From NCBI GenBank assembly GCA_945895265.1, contig CAMDEF010000005.1, forward strand, positions 62,001-126,000: a DNA stretch of 64,000 bases, read 5' to 3'. Each line of letters begins with the position of its first letter. The first letter of the stretch is position 1. A program made the position numbers and the translations under genes. Positions 44,675 through 52,759 of this stretch are shown here, piece by piece. The stretch comes from Bordetella parapertussis (GTDB lineage Bacteria > Pseudomonadota > Gammaproteobacteria > Burkholderiales > Burkholderiaceae_B). Below the pieces are notes generated by a model. That model saw nothing but the letters and a program-made list of their open reading frames with translations. It did no database searches and was not told where the DNA came from.

Positions 44675-45763
44675 TTAATCCGCTTGAATCTTGTTATCTT
44701 TAATGAGCTTGCCATACAGGGCGTATTGTTTTTGTGTGGCTTGGGCAAACTCTGCAGCACTTGTGCCGCGTATGGTCACGCCTAAGCCCACCAGGCGCTC
44801 ACGTGTTTGCGGATCAGTCAGTGCCTTTTGCATTTCAGCGTTTAATTTCTCAATGATAGGTTTGGGAGTCGCAGCGGGGGCAATCATCGCAAACCACGAG
44901 TTAAAGAAAAAATCGCTGACACCGGCCTGCACAACGGTTGGCACCTCTGGATATTGTGCAAGGCGCTCGGGTGTCGAGACCGCTAGCAAGCGCAACTTAC
45001 CACCCTGAATCAGTGAGGTGACCGTACCTAGGCCTTGATAAGACACCTCAACTTGCCCTGCGGCGGCAGCAACGGCTGCGGGTGTGGCGCCCTTGTAAGG
45101 GACGTGCACTAGGTCGATACCCGTGCGTTGAGCAAAGAGCGCCATGGCAATGTGCTGTGGGCTGCCGCTGCCGCCTGAGCCATAGTTAATTTTGCCAGGG
45201 TTTGCCTTGGCCGCCGCAATAAAATCATTGAGAGTTTTATAAGGCGATTGGTCTGCCACCACGATGCCCCACTCAATCGTGGCGACCAGTGAAATCGGCT
45301 CAAAGTCTTTGAGCGCATTCCAGGGGATGTTCGAATAAATGTGTGGCAACATCGTCAAGATGCTGTCATTGACGCCACCGATTGTGTAGCCATCCGGCGC
45401 CGCTTTGGCGAGACGATCAGCCCCAATGAGCCCCGATGACCCAGTGATATTTTCAATTACGATGGGTTGCCCCATGTTCTGTGCCATCTTGGCGGTTAAC
45501 AGGCGCGCCGCACCATCCACAGCACTGCCAGCCGCTAGGGGCACAATCATGCGAATGGGTTTAGTGGGGTAGCTGTCTTGCGCTTGTGCTTGCGTGAGAC
45601 CAAACGATGCGAGCGTGAGCAGCGCCAGCATCAAGCCCTTTAACCAGTTTGCTGAGACGGCGTGGTCTTTGAAACGACTTTCTGAGAGCCGATGGCCTTT
45701 TAACCATTGTGCAGAGAAGCTTTCGACTTGTAACCAACTTGCTGAGGTGGGGATCCGAGGCAT
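44675..45763 (-). CDS. Bug/TctC-family binding protein with repeated N-terminus
   Basis: A 362-residue Bug protein. The mature domain begins at about residue 60 (DSYPTKPIRMIVPLAAGSAV) with VIENITGSSGLIGA, KAAPDGYTI and HVPYKGAT. Ahead of the signal core (GLMLALLTLASFGLTQAQAQ) lie four 10-residue repeats of the form S-A-x-W-L-K, residues 7-46, encoded by a 30-bp tandem repeat. If translated, the signal peptide is unusually long (about 60 residues) with a cryptic N-terminal region. An internal start at ATG 45634 would remove almost all the repeats but leave a signal with no positive charge. Confidence 0.88.
   Translation of the reverse strand: MPRIPTSASWLQVESFSAQWLKGHRLSESRFKDHAVSANWLKGLMLALLTLASFGLTQAQAQDSYPTKPIRMIVPLAAGSAVDGAARLLTAKMAQNMGQPIVIENITGSSGLIGADRLAKAAPDGYTIGGVNDSILTMLPHIYSNIPWNALKDFEPISLVATIEWGIVVADQSPYKTLNDFIAAAKANPGKINYGSGGSGSPQHIAMALFAQRTGIDLVHVPYKGATPAAVAAAAGQVEVSYQGLGTVTSLIQGGKLRLLAVSTPERLAQYPEVPTVVQAGVSDFFFNSWFAMIAPAATPKPIIEKLNAEMQKALTDPQTRERLVGLGVTIRGTSAAEFAQATQKQYALYGKLIKDNKIQAD
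45626..45745 (-). repeat. Four tandem 30-bp repeats at the start of a Bug gene
   Basis: On the minus strand the units begin TCAGCAAG, TCTGCACA, TCAGAAAG and TCAGCAAA exactly 30 bases apart, each continuing with GGTTA-like sequence. They encode SASWLQVESF, SAQWLKGHRL, SESRFKDHAV and SANWLKGLML. Confidence 0.88.
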
Positions 45764-45777
45764 GAGATTTCCAAAAG

Positions 45778-46845
45778 TTAAACAGTGAGTGCTGCGATAC
45801 CAAGTTCAGTTGCCAAGGCATTTAAATCTGCAACGAGAACCGGAGCAAGAGGGATCCCTTGCTCTTTGTAAGCCAAACGTTTTGCATGGCTTTGCTCGCC
45901 AGGCAGCCACACTCTGTCAACCCCAGGCAGGCGTTCGCTTGCACGTAGATCTTTGACAAGCTGATCGACCGCGCCTTTAAAGAAACCGGGTTCGCCAAAG
46001 GCCTTTAAATCAATCACTAGGATCGCTTGTCCGGTATTGGTGGGCGTGACGTGATCTTTATTGAAGTCAACGACGTCTTTGCCCATTGAAGCGCCCTGTA
46101 GTGTGCCTGCCAGCAGGCCAACGATCAAGGCGAGGCCATACCCCTTATGCCCGCCAATTGGCAATAAAAAGCCTTCATCGGCACGGTTAGGATCGGTGAG
46201 AGGGCGGCCCTGGCGATCGATCATCCAGCCTTCGGGCATAGTTTCACCACGCTTGGCTTTAGCTTTAACTTTGCCGTAAGCCGCTACAGTGGTTGCCATG
46301 TCTAGCACGACGGCAGGTTCGCTTCCTGCGGGGATCCCCGCGGCGATTGGATTGGTCGAGAGCAGCATATCCATTCCGCCCCAAGGCGGTAAATGGTTGG
46401 CATTGCCCACTGCAAAATACAAACCAATCATGTCGTGCTCGATTGGCATGCGCGCATAGAGCGAGGCGGGGCCTGCGTGATTACTATTGCGCGTGCCAAC
46501 CCAAGCGACGCCCGCATTGGCGGCTTTTTTGATCGCGAGCTCAACCGCGTGCGACACCACCAGATGCCCCATCCCGTTGTCGCCATCAACCACGGCCATG
46601 GCGGCCTTGTCTTGTACGACTTTGATTTGCGGGTTGATGTTGATGCCACCTGCTCGAATGCGCTTGACGTATTGCGGTAAGCGAATCACGCCGTGACCGT
46701 CAGAGCCCTGCAGATCGGCTTGCGCCATCAGTGAGGCAACTTTGTTTGCGTGCTCAGCGGGCAGCCCGTTGGCTTGCAACGCACGCGCGATGAAGTCTTT
46801 GAGCGCATCGAACTGAACGATGATTGAAGTGTGAGCTGCGGGCAT
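45778..46845 (-). CDS. Malate/L-lactate dehydrogenase-family oxidoreductase (Ldh2)
   Basis: A 355-residue NAD(P)-dependent enzyme of the Ldh2/YlbC/ComC family. The catalytic-His region GSDGHGVIRLPQYVKR, TRNSNHAGPASLY and GGHKGYGLALIVGLL are typical. It reduces a 2-oxo acid or oxidises a 2-hydroxy acid such as sulfolactate, malate or ureidoglycolate; the exact substrate is open. It is 14 bp upstream of the Bug gene, suggesting the Bug protein's ligand is its substrate. Confidence 0.9.
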   Translation of the reverse strand: MPAAHTSIIVQFDALKDFIARALQANGLPAEHANKVASLMAQADLQGSDGHGVIRLPQYVKRIRAGGININPQIKVVQDKAAMAVVDGDNGMGHLVVSHAVELAIKKAANAGVAWVGTRNSNHAGPASLYARMPIEHDMIGLYFAVGNANHLPPWGGMDMLLSTNPIAAGIPAGSEPAVVLDMATTVAAYGKVKAKAKRGETMPEGWMIDRQGRPLTDPNRADEGFLLPIGGHKGYGLALIVGLLAGTLQGASMGKDVVDFNKDHVTPTNTGQAILVIDLKAFGEPGFFKGAVDQLVKDLRASERLPGVDRVWLPGEQSHAKRLAYKEQGIPLAPVLVADLNALATELGIAALTV

Positions 46846-46948
46846 GTTGACTTGTAAAGAGGTGTGTGGAGGACGCGTGCAATAAAAAAGTCGATGAGCA
46901 ATGGTAGGCCAAACACAGAATGGCTACCAATTTTTTAAGTGGATGTCG

Positions 46949-47437
46949 CTAGTTAGTTTTGCCAGCGTCAGTCCAGGCCGGCACGCGCCCGAGCTGCTCG
47001 GCTTCGTGCCAGGCAAAATTCAGTTCTACCTTAATCCCGTTGATCGGTTCGCGCATGAACAACTGATATAAATTTGAGTTATGCGCTTTGCGCTCACTAA
47101 ATTCGATTCCGTTCTTAGACAGGCGCTCGATAAACTCAGCCAATCCATCGCAGTTCAAGCATAGGTGGTCGATTCGCCCTGAACCCAAGGCACCTGCTGC
47201 CGAATAGTCAATGTTTGTTTGATCGGTCGGGGTTTGCAGATACGTATCTTGATGCGCTGAATGCCTGGCTTTGCCGATATGCAAGACGTCTTGCTCACCG
47301 ATATATAGCCAATACACCGGAAACCCAAACTCAGGATGAAACCCATTGGTGAAGCCGAGATTGTTGCAAAACCAGTCGCGCGTGCCCTCAGGGTCGTGCG
47401 TCAGGATCAGTACGTGTTCTAAAAATCGTAAACCCAT
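46949..47437 (-). CDS. VOC-family (glyoxalase/dioxygenase fold) protein
   Basis: A 162-residue protein with two betaalphabetabetabeta modules. RFLEHVLILTHDPEGTRDWFCNNLGF opens the first; a metal-ligand His occurs in GRIDHLCLNCDG and an acidic ligand in NGIKVELNF. Likely a metal-dependent lyase, isomerase or dioxygenase. It follows the TRAP-type gene by 46 bp in the same direction. Confidence 0.85.
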   Translation of the reverse strand: MGLRFLEHVLILTHDPEGTRDWFCNNLGFTNGFHPEFGFPVYWLYIGEQDVLHIGKARHSAHQDTYLQTPTDQTNIDYSAAGALGSGRIDHLCLNCDGLAEFIERLSKNGIEFSERKAHNSNLYQLFMREPINGIKVELNFAWHEAEQLGRVPAWTDAGKTN

Positions 47438-47483
47438 TTTATGCCTTAGCTAAAATCGTTTCTATTGAGATCAATAACAGCGC

Positions 47484-48419
47484 CTAGCATTTAAGCGCGT
47501 CGAGATAGTGTTGCACAACTGACTTGGATAGCTTTTGGCGCTCGCGCTCAACAATATATACCGTGGCGCGCCGCAGCTGTTCCAGCTCTAACTGCGAGCC
47601 CGAAATAATCTGTACGCCTTGTTGCAAAAAGCTTGACTGCAATACGCTATCTTGTTGCGCCGCAAGGGCGCGTTGTTGTTGGGTGGCTTGCGATGCAGCC
47701 TCTTGAAGCGCCTGCTGTTGTGGCTCGGATAAAGAGCGAAACCAAGGCTCGTTGCAGACCAGCAAAAGTACTCCGAAAAAGTGGCTCGTTAAGCTTAGGT
47801 GTGGGTGGTGCTCATAAATTTTAAAGTTGCTGTAATTTGTGAGTGGATTTTCTTGTGCCTGGACTTGACCCGAGCGAATCACACACATCAAGTCGCTGAC
47901 ATCGGTTGTTACAGCCTGAAAACCTAAGGCATCTAAAGACTCTCGATAAATCGCACTGTCCAAGGTGCGAATTTTTAAGCCTAGACAGTCTGCAGGTTGA
48001 CGCACCGGACGCACGGCATTTGAAATATGTCTAAAGCCATTATCCCAAAAGCCTAGTACCCGATAGCCTGAGTGTTGTGCGAGCGCGCGAGTCAACGATT
48101 GACCTGCGATTTGGTCTAGTGCTGCCAAGGCTTGCGTGCGCTCGGTCACCGTGAAGGGCAGATCTAGTACAGCTAAATCTGGGGCGAGCGCGGTTAAATA
48201 GCCAGACGCCACGTAACAAAGTTGTCGCTTGCCTGTGTTGACGCTCTGAAACAAGCGCCCGGCCGTTTCGCCCTGCGCGGTGACATCGAGAGTTGTCGCG
48301 ACCGGCCCGAATAACTGACTCGCGTTGAGTGACTGAGCAAGTGACAACAGAGAGGTGCTTAAAATGGATCCAGCACCTTGATAACCGGCCAGTTCAATGG
48401 TCGTTTGTGGAGACAACAC
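47484..48419 (-). CDS. DctP-like TRAP binding protein without signal peptide
   Basis: A 311-residue protein with the DctP fold: RVLGFWDNGFRHISN, the arginine-bearing CLGLKIRTLDSAIYRESLDALGFQ, and YEHHPHLSLTSHFFGVLLLV. The frame starts at GTG 48419, one base after the stop of the preceding Bug gene (TGA A GTG), and the protein begins directly at the first mature strand (TTIELAGYQGAGS). No in-frame upstream start exists, so it has no export signal. No DctQ or DctM gene is near. It may be a cytosolic ligand-binding protein, a remnant, or translated by coupling to the Bug gene. Confidence 0.8.
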   Translation of the reverse strand: MLSPQTTIELAGYQGAGSILSTSLLSLAQSLNASQLFGPVATTLDVTAQGETAGRLFQSVNTGKRQLCYVASGYLTALAPDLAVLDLPFTVTERTQALAALDQIAGQSLTRALAQHSGYRVLGFWDNGFRHISNAVRPVRQPADCLGLKIRTLDSAIYRESLDALGFQAVTTDVSDLMCVIRSGQVQAQENPLTNYSNFKIYEHHPHLSLTSHFFGVLLLVCNEPWFRSLSEPQQQALQEAASQATQQQRALAAQQDSVLQSSFLQQGVQIISGSQLELEQLRRATVYIVERERQKLSKSVVQHYLDALKC

Positions 48420-48420
48420 T

Positions 48421-49404
48421 TCAGGTGCCTTGAATATTAGAATCCTTGATAATTTTTTGCCACTTCGTGTAGTCAGTCTTCATAATGTTTATCAATTGCG
48501 CTGGCGTGCGCGGCCAAGGGTCTAAGCCCGCTCTGAGCATTTTCTCTTGAACGGCTGGGTCGTTGACGACGGTGGCGGTTGCGGCACGTAAGTCGCTCAG
48601 AGCGCCAGCCGGAACCCCTTTTTGCGCAAACAAAGCGATCCACGATGAGTAATCGTAATTTTTGATACCTTGCTCGATCAGGGTTGGTATCTTTGGATAT
48701 TGTGGGTGTCGCTCGGTTCCGCAATAGCCAATCAGGCGAATACGTTTTTCGGCCAAAAAAGGTTTTGCTAAAGACAGTGCCATGGGCATGACTTGAACCT
48801 CGTTTGAGGCAACAGCCAACGTTGCCTGGCTTGCGCCACGGTAAGGCACATGAATCAACTTCACGCCAGCATACGCATTAAACATCTCACCGGCTAAATG
48901 TTGAGGGCTGCCAATTCCTCCTGAGGCGTAATGGATACGATCTGGCTCTTTGCGAGTTTGTTGTACAAGCTCTTCGATATTATTGATGGAAGACTGAGCA
49001 GGGACTGCAAAAAAAGTTGGTATGTTCGCGATGCCGGCAATCGGTTCAAATTCGGTGAGTGTGTCGACTTTGACGTTTTGTGGTTGCAGGTGAGGCAAGA
49101 TTGTCAAAATGCTATTGTTTAGCGCTGCTAGAGTTTGGCCATCAGGCTTGGCGCGTGCCATGCGATCAAGGCCAACAAGGCCGCCCGCACCCGTGATGTT
49201 TTCAACGACAAAGTTGATACCCATCTGCGTAGAAAGTGCGCTGGTGACGTAACGCACTGCGATGTCTGAAGCGCTGCCGGCCTGCAAGGGGAGCCCCACG
49301 GTCACCGGATTGCCGAAGCTGTGTTTTTGAGCCATTGATAAACTGGGCCAAAAGGCGACGCCACAGGCTGCTGCGCCTGCTTTGAGAAAGGTTCTTTTAA
49401 TCAT
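48421..49404 (-). CDS. Bug/TctC-family periplasmic binding protein
   Basis: A 327-residue Bug protein. Start at ATG 49404 (GAGAGA upstream) gives MIKRTFLKAGAAACGVAF, a signal peptide ending near SMAQ. Bug motifs VTVGLPLQAGSASDI, VENITGAGGLVG, KPDGQTLAALN and HVPYRGAS are present. A longer frame of 29 codons upstream is not supported. It is coupled to the DctP-like gene. Confidence 0.92.
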   Translation of the reverse strand: MIKRTFLKAGAAACGVAFWPSLSMAQKHSFGNPVTVGLPLQAGSASDIAVRYVTSALSTQMGINFVVENITGAGGLVGLDRMARAKPDGQTLAALNNSILTILPHLQPQNVKVDTLTEFEPIAGIANIPTFFAVPAQSSINNIEELVQQTRKEPDRIHYASGGIGSPQHLAGEMFNAYAGVKLIHVPYRGASQATLAVASNEVQVMPMALSLAKPFLAEKRIRLIGYCGTERHPQYPKIPTLIEQGIKNYDYSSWIALFAQKGVPAGALSDLRAATATVVNDPAVQEKMLRAGLDPWPRTPAQLINIMKTDYTKWQKIIKDSNIQGT

Positions 49405-49491
49405 GAGGTCTCTCGCTGCCCACGTTAGGGTCAAAAGGTTTAACCTTGGTATTTGAAATTTACTCTGTTTTTTTGGTTTAAAGGGTCGCAA

Positions 49492-49869
49492 ATGACTGCA
49501 AACGCCTTGAATGTGTTGGGCACTAAACTAATGCCCTGTTCTTACGACCCGTTGACCGGCTTCTACCGCGACGGTTGCTGCAACACCGACATGCAGGATT
49601 TGGGTAGCCACGTCGTTTGCACCAAGGTCACCCAAGAGTTTTTAGAGTTTTCGGCAAGTCGTGGCAATGATTTGTCGACACCGCGTCCTGAGTATCGCTT
49701 TGCCGGTTTGCAAGAGGGTGATCGGTGGTGCTTGTGTGCGTTGCGCTGGAAAGAAGCGTTGCACGCGGGCGTTGCCCCCTTGGTGATCCTTGAAAGCACT
49801 CATGCGAAAGCGCTAGAGTTTGTGACGATCGAGCAGTTACAAGAGTACGCGCTGCAAACTGAAAAGTGA
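49492..49869 (+). CDS. DUF2237 family protein
   Basis: A 125-residue cytosolic protein. NVLGTKLMPCSYDPLTGFYRDGCC, GSHVVCTKVTQEFLEFS, GDRWCLCALRW and APLVILESTHAKAL define DUF2237, a widely conserved bacterial family of unknown function with several invariant cysteines. AAGGG precedes the ATG. It is convergent with the MerR gene. Confidence 0.87.
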   Translation: MTANALNVLGTKLMPCSYDPLTGFYRDGCCNTDMQDLGSHVVCTKVTQEFLEFSASRGNDLSTPRPEYRFAGLQEGDRWCLCALRWKEALHAGVAPLVILESTHAKALEFVTIEQLQEYALQTEK

Positions 49870-49952
49870 TGTCCAAGACCTTAACGGTTGGCCTGCCAGA
49901 GGATTGACTCGCTAGGTGTTCGCTTGCTTAGAGATAGCTTGTTGGCCGGTTG

Positions 49953-50924
49953 CTAGAGTGTAATCCCCTCGTGCGCTGCGATCAGTTCAAGCGCGTGCTC
50001 GAACAGCGCCCGCGCCTGGCCAGAGACTTCAGCTAAATGTTCATGCAATTGTTGGTCAGTTGAATTTTTGTTTAAACATTCTTGACTGTACTGCTCAAAG
50101 CTCGATAACTGCGTAAGCAGCTCAGCGACATGGCGTGGGCATTCGCACAAGACTGCAGTTGAAATATTAGCCACTCGCGAGAGCGTTTCATCCGAATATT
50201 TTTTTGGTGCGGCTTTGCGGCTTGCGTGTGGCGGAACGACAGCTCGCAGAGCCTGTTCAAGGCTGACGTTTCGAACCCATTCACTGAGCTCTGCGTCTGA
50301 GATTGAGTCTTTGTGCACCGTAATGCCGGCGTTGCTAAGTGTTTGTAGATTGTTGCTTGCGCCGTACACATACAACAACAACGTATGGGTTGCCCGACTT
50401 TTGCGGACAAAATCAAGGAGCTCTGAAACAGTGCTCTCTTGAACCGTATTCAGACGAATCAAGAGCAGGTCGACTGAGGTGCGTTCGGTGGCCGCGCGTG
50501 CGGTGGCTAGGTCTGAGAAAACCTTGGCATGCTCGCTGTGATCTGCAAAGAGCCCAAGTTTGTGGCGGGTTGAAGCCAGCCGTTGCGCTAACCCTGTGCC
50601 GATCACGCACGCGCGCAAGGGCGTGGCTTGCGTTGTGGCCTGCTGCAGAGCTGAAGCCGATAATCCTTGCGTATGTAAAAGTCGCAGCTGCGTGCTATCA
50701 AGTGTGGCAATACCACTGACCGCGTGACCTTGTTCGCTGAGTTGTTTGAGCAGAGTGGCACGCATGACATCGTCTGGCCCATAGAGTCGGTGCTGTCCAA
50801 GCGTTTTAGTGGGGGCAAAAGCTCGGTAACGGGTCTCCCAAATTCGCAGAGTCGTGACGGGCACATTTGCAAGCTTAGAAACCGCACCAATGCGGTAGGA
50901 CAGAGAGGGCGCAAGAGAAGACAT
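49953..50924 (-). CDS. MerR-family regulator, LitR/CarH-like without cobalamin motif
   Basis: A 323-residue regulator. The N-terminal MerR helix-turn-helix is YRIGAVSKLANVPVTTLRIWETRY (residues 10-33) with the wing LGQHRLYGPDD. The C-terminal part resembles a B12-binding-domain fold, but the cobalamin motif ExxxDxHxxG of light-sensing CarH/LitR is absent. Non-cobalamin LitR relatives act with separate photoreceptors or redox signals. It is divergent from an Rrf2-like gene across a palindrome-rich promoter. Confidence 0.82.
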   Translation of the reverse strand: MSSLAPSLSYRIGAVSKLANVPVTTLRIWETRYRAFAPTKTLGQHRLYGPDDVMRATLLKQLSEQGHAVSGIATLDSTQLRLLHTQGLSASALQQATTQATPLRACVIGTGLAQRLASTRHKLGLFADHSEHAKVFSDLATARAATERTSVDLLLIRLNTVQESTVSELLDFVRKSRATHTLLLYVYGASNNLQTLSNAGITVHKDSISDAELSEWVRNVSLEQALRAVVPPHASRKAAPKKYSDETLSRVANISTAVLCECPRHVAELLTQLSSFEQYSQECLNKNSTDQQLHEHLAEVSGQARALFEHALELIAAHEGITL

Positions 50925-51081
50925 AAATATAAGTAAAATTTAATTTGAATAGAATTTGAGTAGATTATATCAAATATATTTGGATATATTGCTTATTAAT
51001 CTACTCATTATTTGATTTTTATCGAAAAAATTGATATAAAAGTGTTAATTTCTACTCATTGAAATAGATTTGGAGTTCGCC
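50925..51081. promoter_or_regulatory. A+T-rich divergent control region with inverted repeats
   Basis: 157 bp, very A+T-rich. A perfect 11-bp inverted pair, TGAGTAGATTA (50957-50967) and TAATCTACTCA (50997-51007), encloses a near-palindrome centred on AAATATATTT. A third half-site TCTACTCA lies at 51051-51058, just before the start of the plus-strand gene. These are likely binding sites for the MerR-type regulator. Confidence 0.65.
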
Positions 51082-51525
51082 ATGCTGTCGAATAGAGCTT
51101 TGAGTGCTTTAAACGCAACTGTTTTTATTGCGGCAAAAGGGCACCAGCACCCGCCAACCACCCGTGAACTATCTGCAGCCTTAGGCTTGTCGGTATCGTC
51201 GTTGCACGGCATGCTTAAGTTGCTTGACGATCACGGCATTGTTCGTTCGTTCAGGGGCGCCGAAAAGCGATACGAGATCAAAGCCGATCCAGCCACAATG
51301 ACGGCCTGGGACGTCGTGCAGATTTTTGACGATCCGCACCCACCGGTTGCTCAAAATGCGAAAGAAAAAGACACTGTTTCTTACGAATACGAAAATACCT
51401 ATTGTGAAATGTTGAAAGATTTTTTGGCTTCACAAAAAATCATTGATCAAATTGCTGGGGTGAGTTCGAGTCCTAGTACGAATATGAGTATGAATGCGAG
51501 TTCTGGCGCCCTTGCATGGGCCTGA
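51082..51525 (+). CDS. Rrf2-like winged-helix regulator
   Basis: A 147-residue protein. Residues 1-80 follow the Rrf2 plan: NRALSALNATVFIA, TTRELSAALGLSVSSLHGML (recognition helix), LLDDHGIVRSFRGAEKRYEI (wing) and TAWDVVQIFDDP. No iron-sulfur cysteine cluster is visible, and the tail is Ser/Met/Asn-rich (SSSPSTNMSMNASSG). The ATG at 51082 has GGAG upstream. It overlaps the next gene by 10 bp. Confidence 0.75.
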   Translation: MLSNRALSALNATVFIAAKGHQHPPTTRELSAALGLSVSSLHGMLKLLDDHGIVRSFRGAEKRYEIKADPATMTAWDVVQIFDDPHPPVAQNAKEKDTVSYEYENTYCEMLKDFLASQKIIDQIAGVSSSPSTNMSMNASSGALAWA

Positions 51526-51797
51526 TCGAGCCACTCACCGAGGCTGAGCGGTCTCGACTCATCGAGATGGCATGGGAAGATCGAACGCCTTTCGAAATGA
51601 TTCGTTTGCAGTACGGCCTGACTGAGGCCTCGGTGATTGACTTTATGCGTAGCAACATGAAAAAGAGTTCGTTTAGGATGTGGCGCAAGAGAATGAATGG
51701 GCGCCTGACTAAACATCAAGCCTTACGAAGTTCTAGCAAGGCGGCATACAGCCTGACCAACGATACAGCATTGAACAAAAAAGGCTCAACAGCATGA
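51516..51797 (+). CDS. DUF2805 (TIGR03643-like) small protein
   Basis: A 93-residue protein. LTEAERSRLIEMAWEDRTPF, YGLTEASVIDFMRSNM and SSFRMWRKRMNGRLTKH match the DUF2805 family, which I recall from photolyase/LitR-type clusters. The conserved part looks helical and basic, so nucleic-acid binding is possible. It starts inside the Rrf2-like gene. Confidence 0.78.
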   Translation: MGLIEPLTEAERSRLIEMAWEDRTPFEMIRLQYGLTEASVIDFMRSNMKKSSFRMWRKRMNGRLTKHQALRSSSKAAYSLTNDTALNKKGSTA

Positions 51798-51810
51798 CTT
51801 GGGTGATGAC

Positions 51811-52023
51811 ATGAGCGAAGATCTTAGATGTTGCGGTTCAGGGACTTGCATCATTAACCTTGAAGGGCTCTGTTGGTGTGGCCAACAATGGGATGGCCAA
51901 CAGATGCGTCACCAACCGATCGATTCACCCTTGAAATCTACAAAGTGCGCAGACGATTTAGGCGCCAACGCATCGAGCGCCTCAAGCAAACCGTCGACTG
52001 ATTCACCCACTGGGGTGCAGTGA
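51811..52023 (+). CDS. Small Cys-rich protein
   Basis: A 70-residue protein. The first 30 residues carry RCCGSGTCIINLEGLCWCGQQWDG, split here as RCCGSGTC (6-13) and CWCGQQWDG (21-29): five cysteines that could bind zinc or an iron-sulfur cluster. The tail is Ser/Ala-rich and probably disordered. Its 3' third overlaps the convergent SDR gene by 115 bp. The ATG at 51811 was chosen over an upstream TTG. Confidence 0.65.
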   Translation: MSEDLRCCGSGTCIINLEGLCWCGQQWDGQQMRHQPIDSPLKSTKCADDLGANASSASSKPSTDSPTGVQ

Positions 52024-52604
52024 TCGGGAGTCGCAAAGGGTTGAGATAAAGGCGACGCGACAGTACCTGGTTGCAACGCTGCCAAAATCGCTTGTGGATT
52101 TTTACGCGCAAACTCAATTGCGGCCGTTTGTAAAAACATATTGATTGCGGCCTTTGAGGCACGGTAGCCGTACCAGCCACCCTTTGAATTGTCGCTGATG
52201 CTTCCGACGCGGGCAGACAGCTTAGCGTAAATGACCCGTTCTTTTGCGAACAGCGGTAAAAAATATTTGAGTAATAAGGCAGGGCCGATCGCATTGACTT
52301 GAAAGCTGCGCATCAGGCGTGCTGCGTCCAATGCGCCTAAGTGCTTTTCAGGGCCTTTGCCGTCAATCGTCAGGGCGCCAGTTGCATCAACGATTAAATG
52401 AAAGGGTCCTTGTGTGGCGCACGAGGTCGCGGCTGCAACGAGACTAGCCTCATCCTCAAGCGCAAACCCGGGCATGTCATGCCTTGAGACTTCAATCACG
52501 AGCGCGCAATTTGGATCTTGCCTGAGCGCGGCAACAAAACCCGCACCAATCGTGCCCGATGAGCCAATGACGATCGCACGATAACTCGAACCCAAAGAGT
52601 GCAT
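51909..52604 (-). CDS. Short-chain dehydrogenase (C-factor-like)
   Basis: A 231-residue SDR. The nucleotide motif is IGSSGTIGAGF (GxSGxIG form), with VDATG in place of NNAG and the catalytic YGYRASKAAINMF (Tyr-x3-Lys) after SARVGSISDNSKGG. This matches the short C-signal/CsgA-like SDRs. Such SDRs occur in LitR-type photo-oxidative clusters. Start at ATG 52604; a longer frame upstream lacks support. Confidence 0.85.
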   Translation of the reverse strand: MHSLGSSYRAIVIGSSGTIGAGFVAALRQDPNCALVIEVSRHDMPGFALEDEASLVAAATSCATQGPFHLIVDATGALTIDGKGPEKHLGALDAARLMRSFQVNAIGPALLLKYFLPLFAKERVIYAKLSARVGSISDNSKGGWYGYRASKAAINMFLQTAAIEFARKNPQAILAALQPGTVASPLSQPFATPDHCTPVGESVDGLLEALDALAPKSSAHFVDFKGESIGW

Positions 52605-52759
52605 GACGTAAACCGCCGTTATGAATAAGATGCCGCGCAGATTACAAGAGCCGAACGGCCTTCGCGCGAAAGCCCTTATGGTGGTTACACACGCCATATC
52701 ATTCAAAAAAGATGTCGTCTGTCAGATTAATCTTTTTTTGTAGACAGATGCTGACAGCG
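52605..52759. other. Intergenic region before SDR
   Basis: 155 bp lying upstream of the SDR and downstream of the following Bug gene, both leftward. It contains a hairpin-prone stretch GTCTGTC...GTAGACAGATG near 52710-52750 with a T run, possibly the Bug gene terminator read on either strand. No gene is apparent. Confidence 0.35.
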
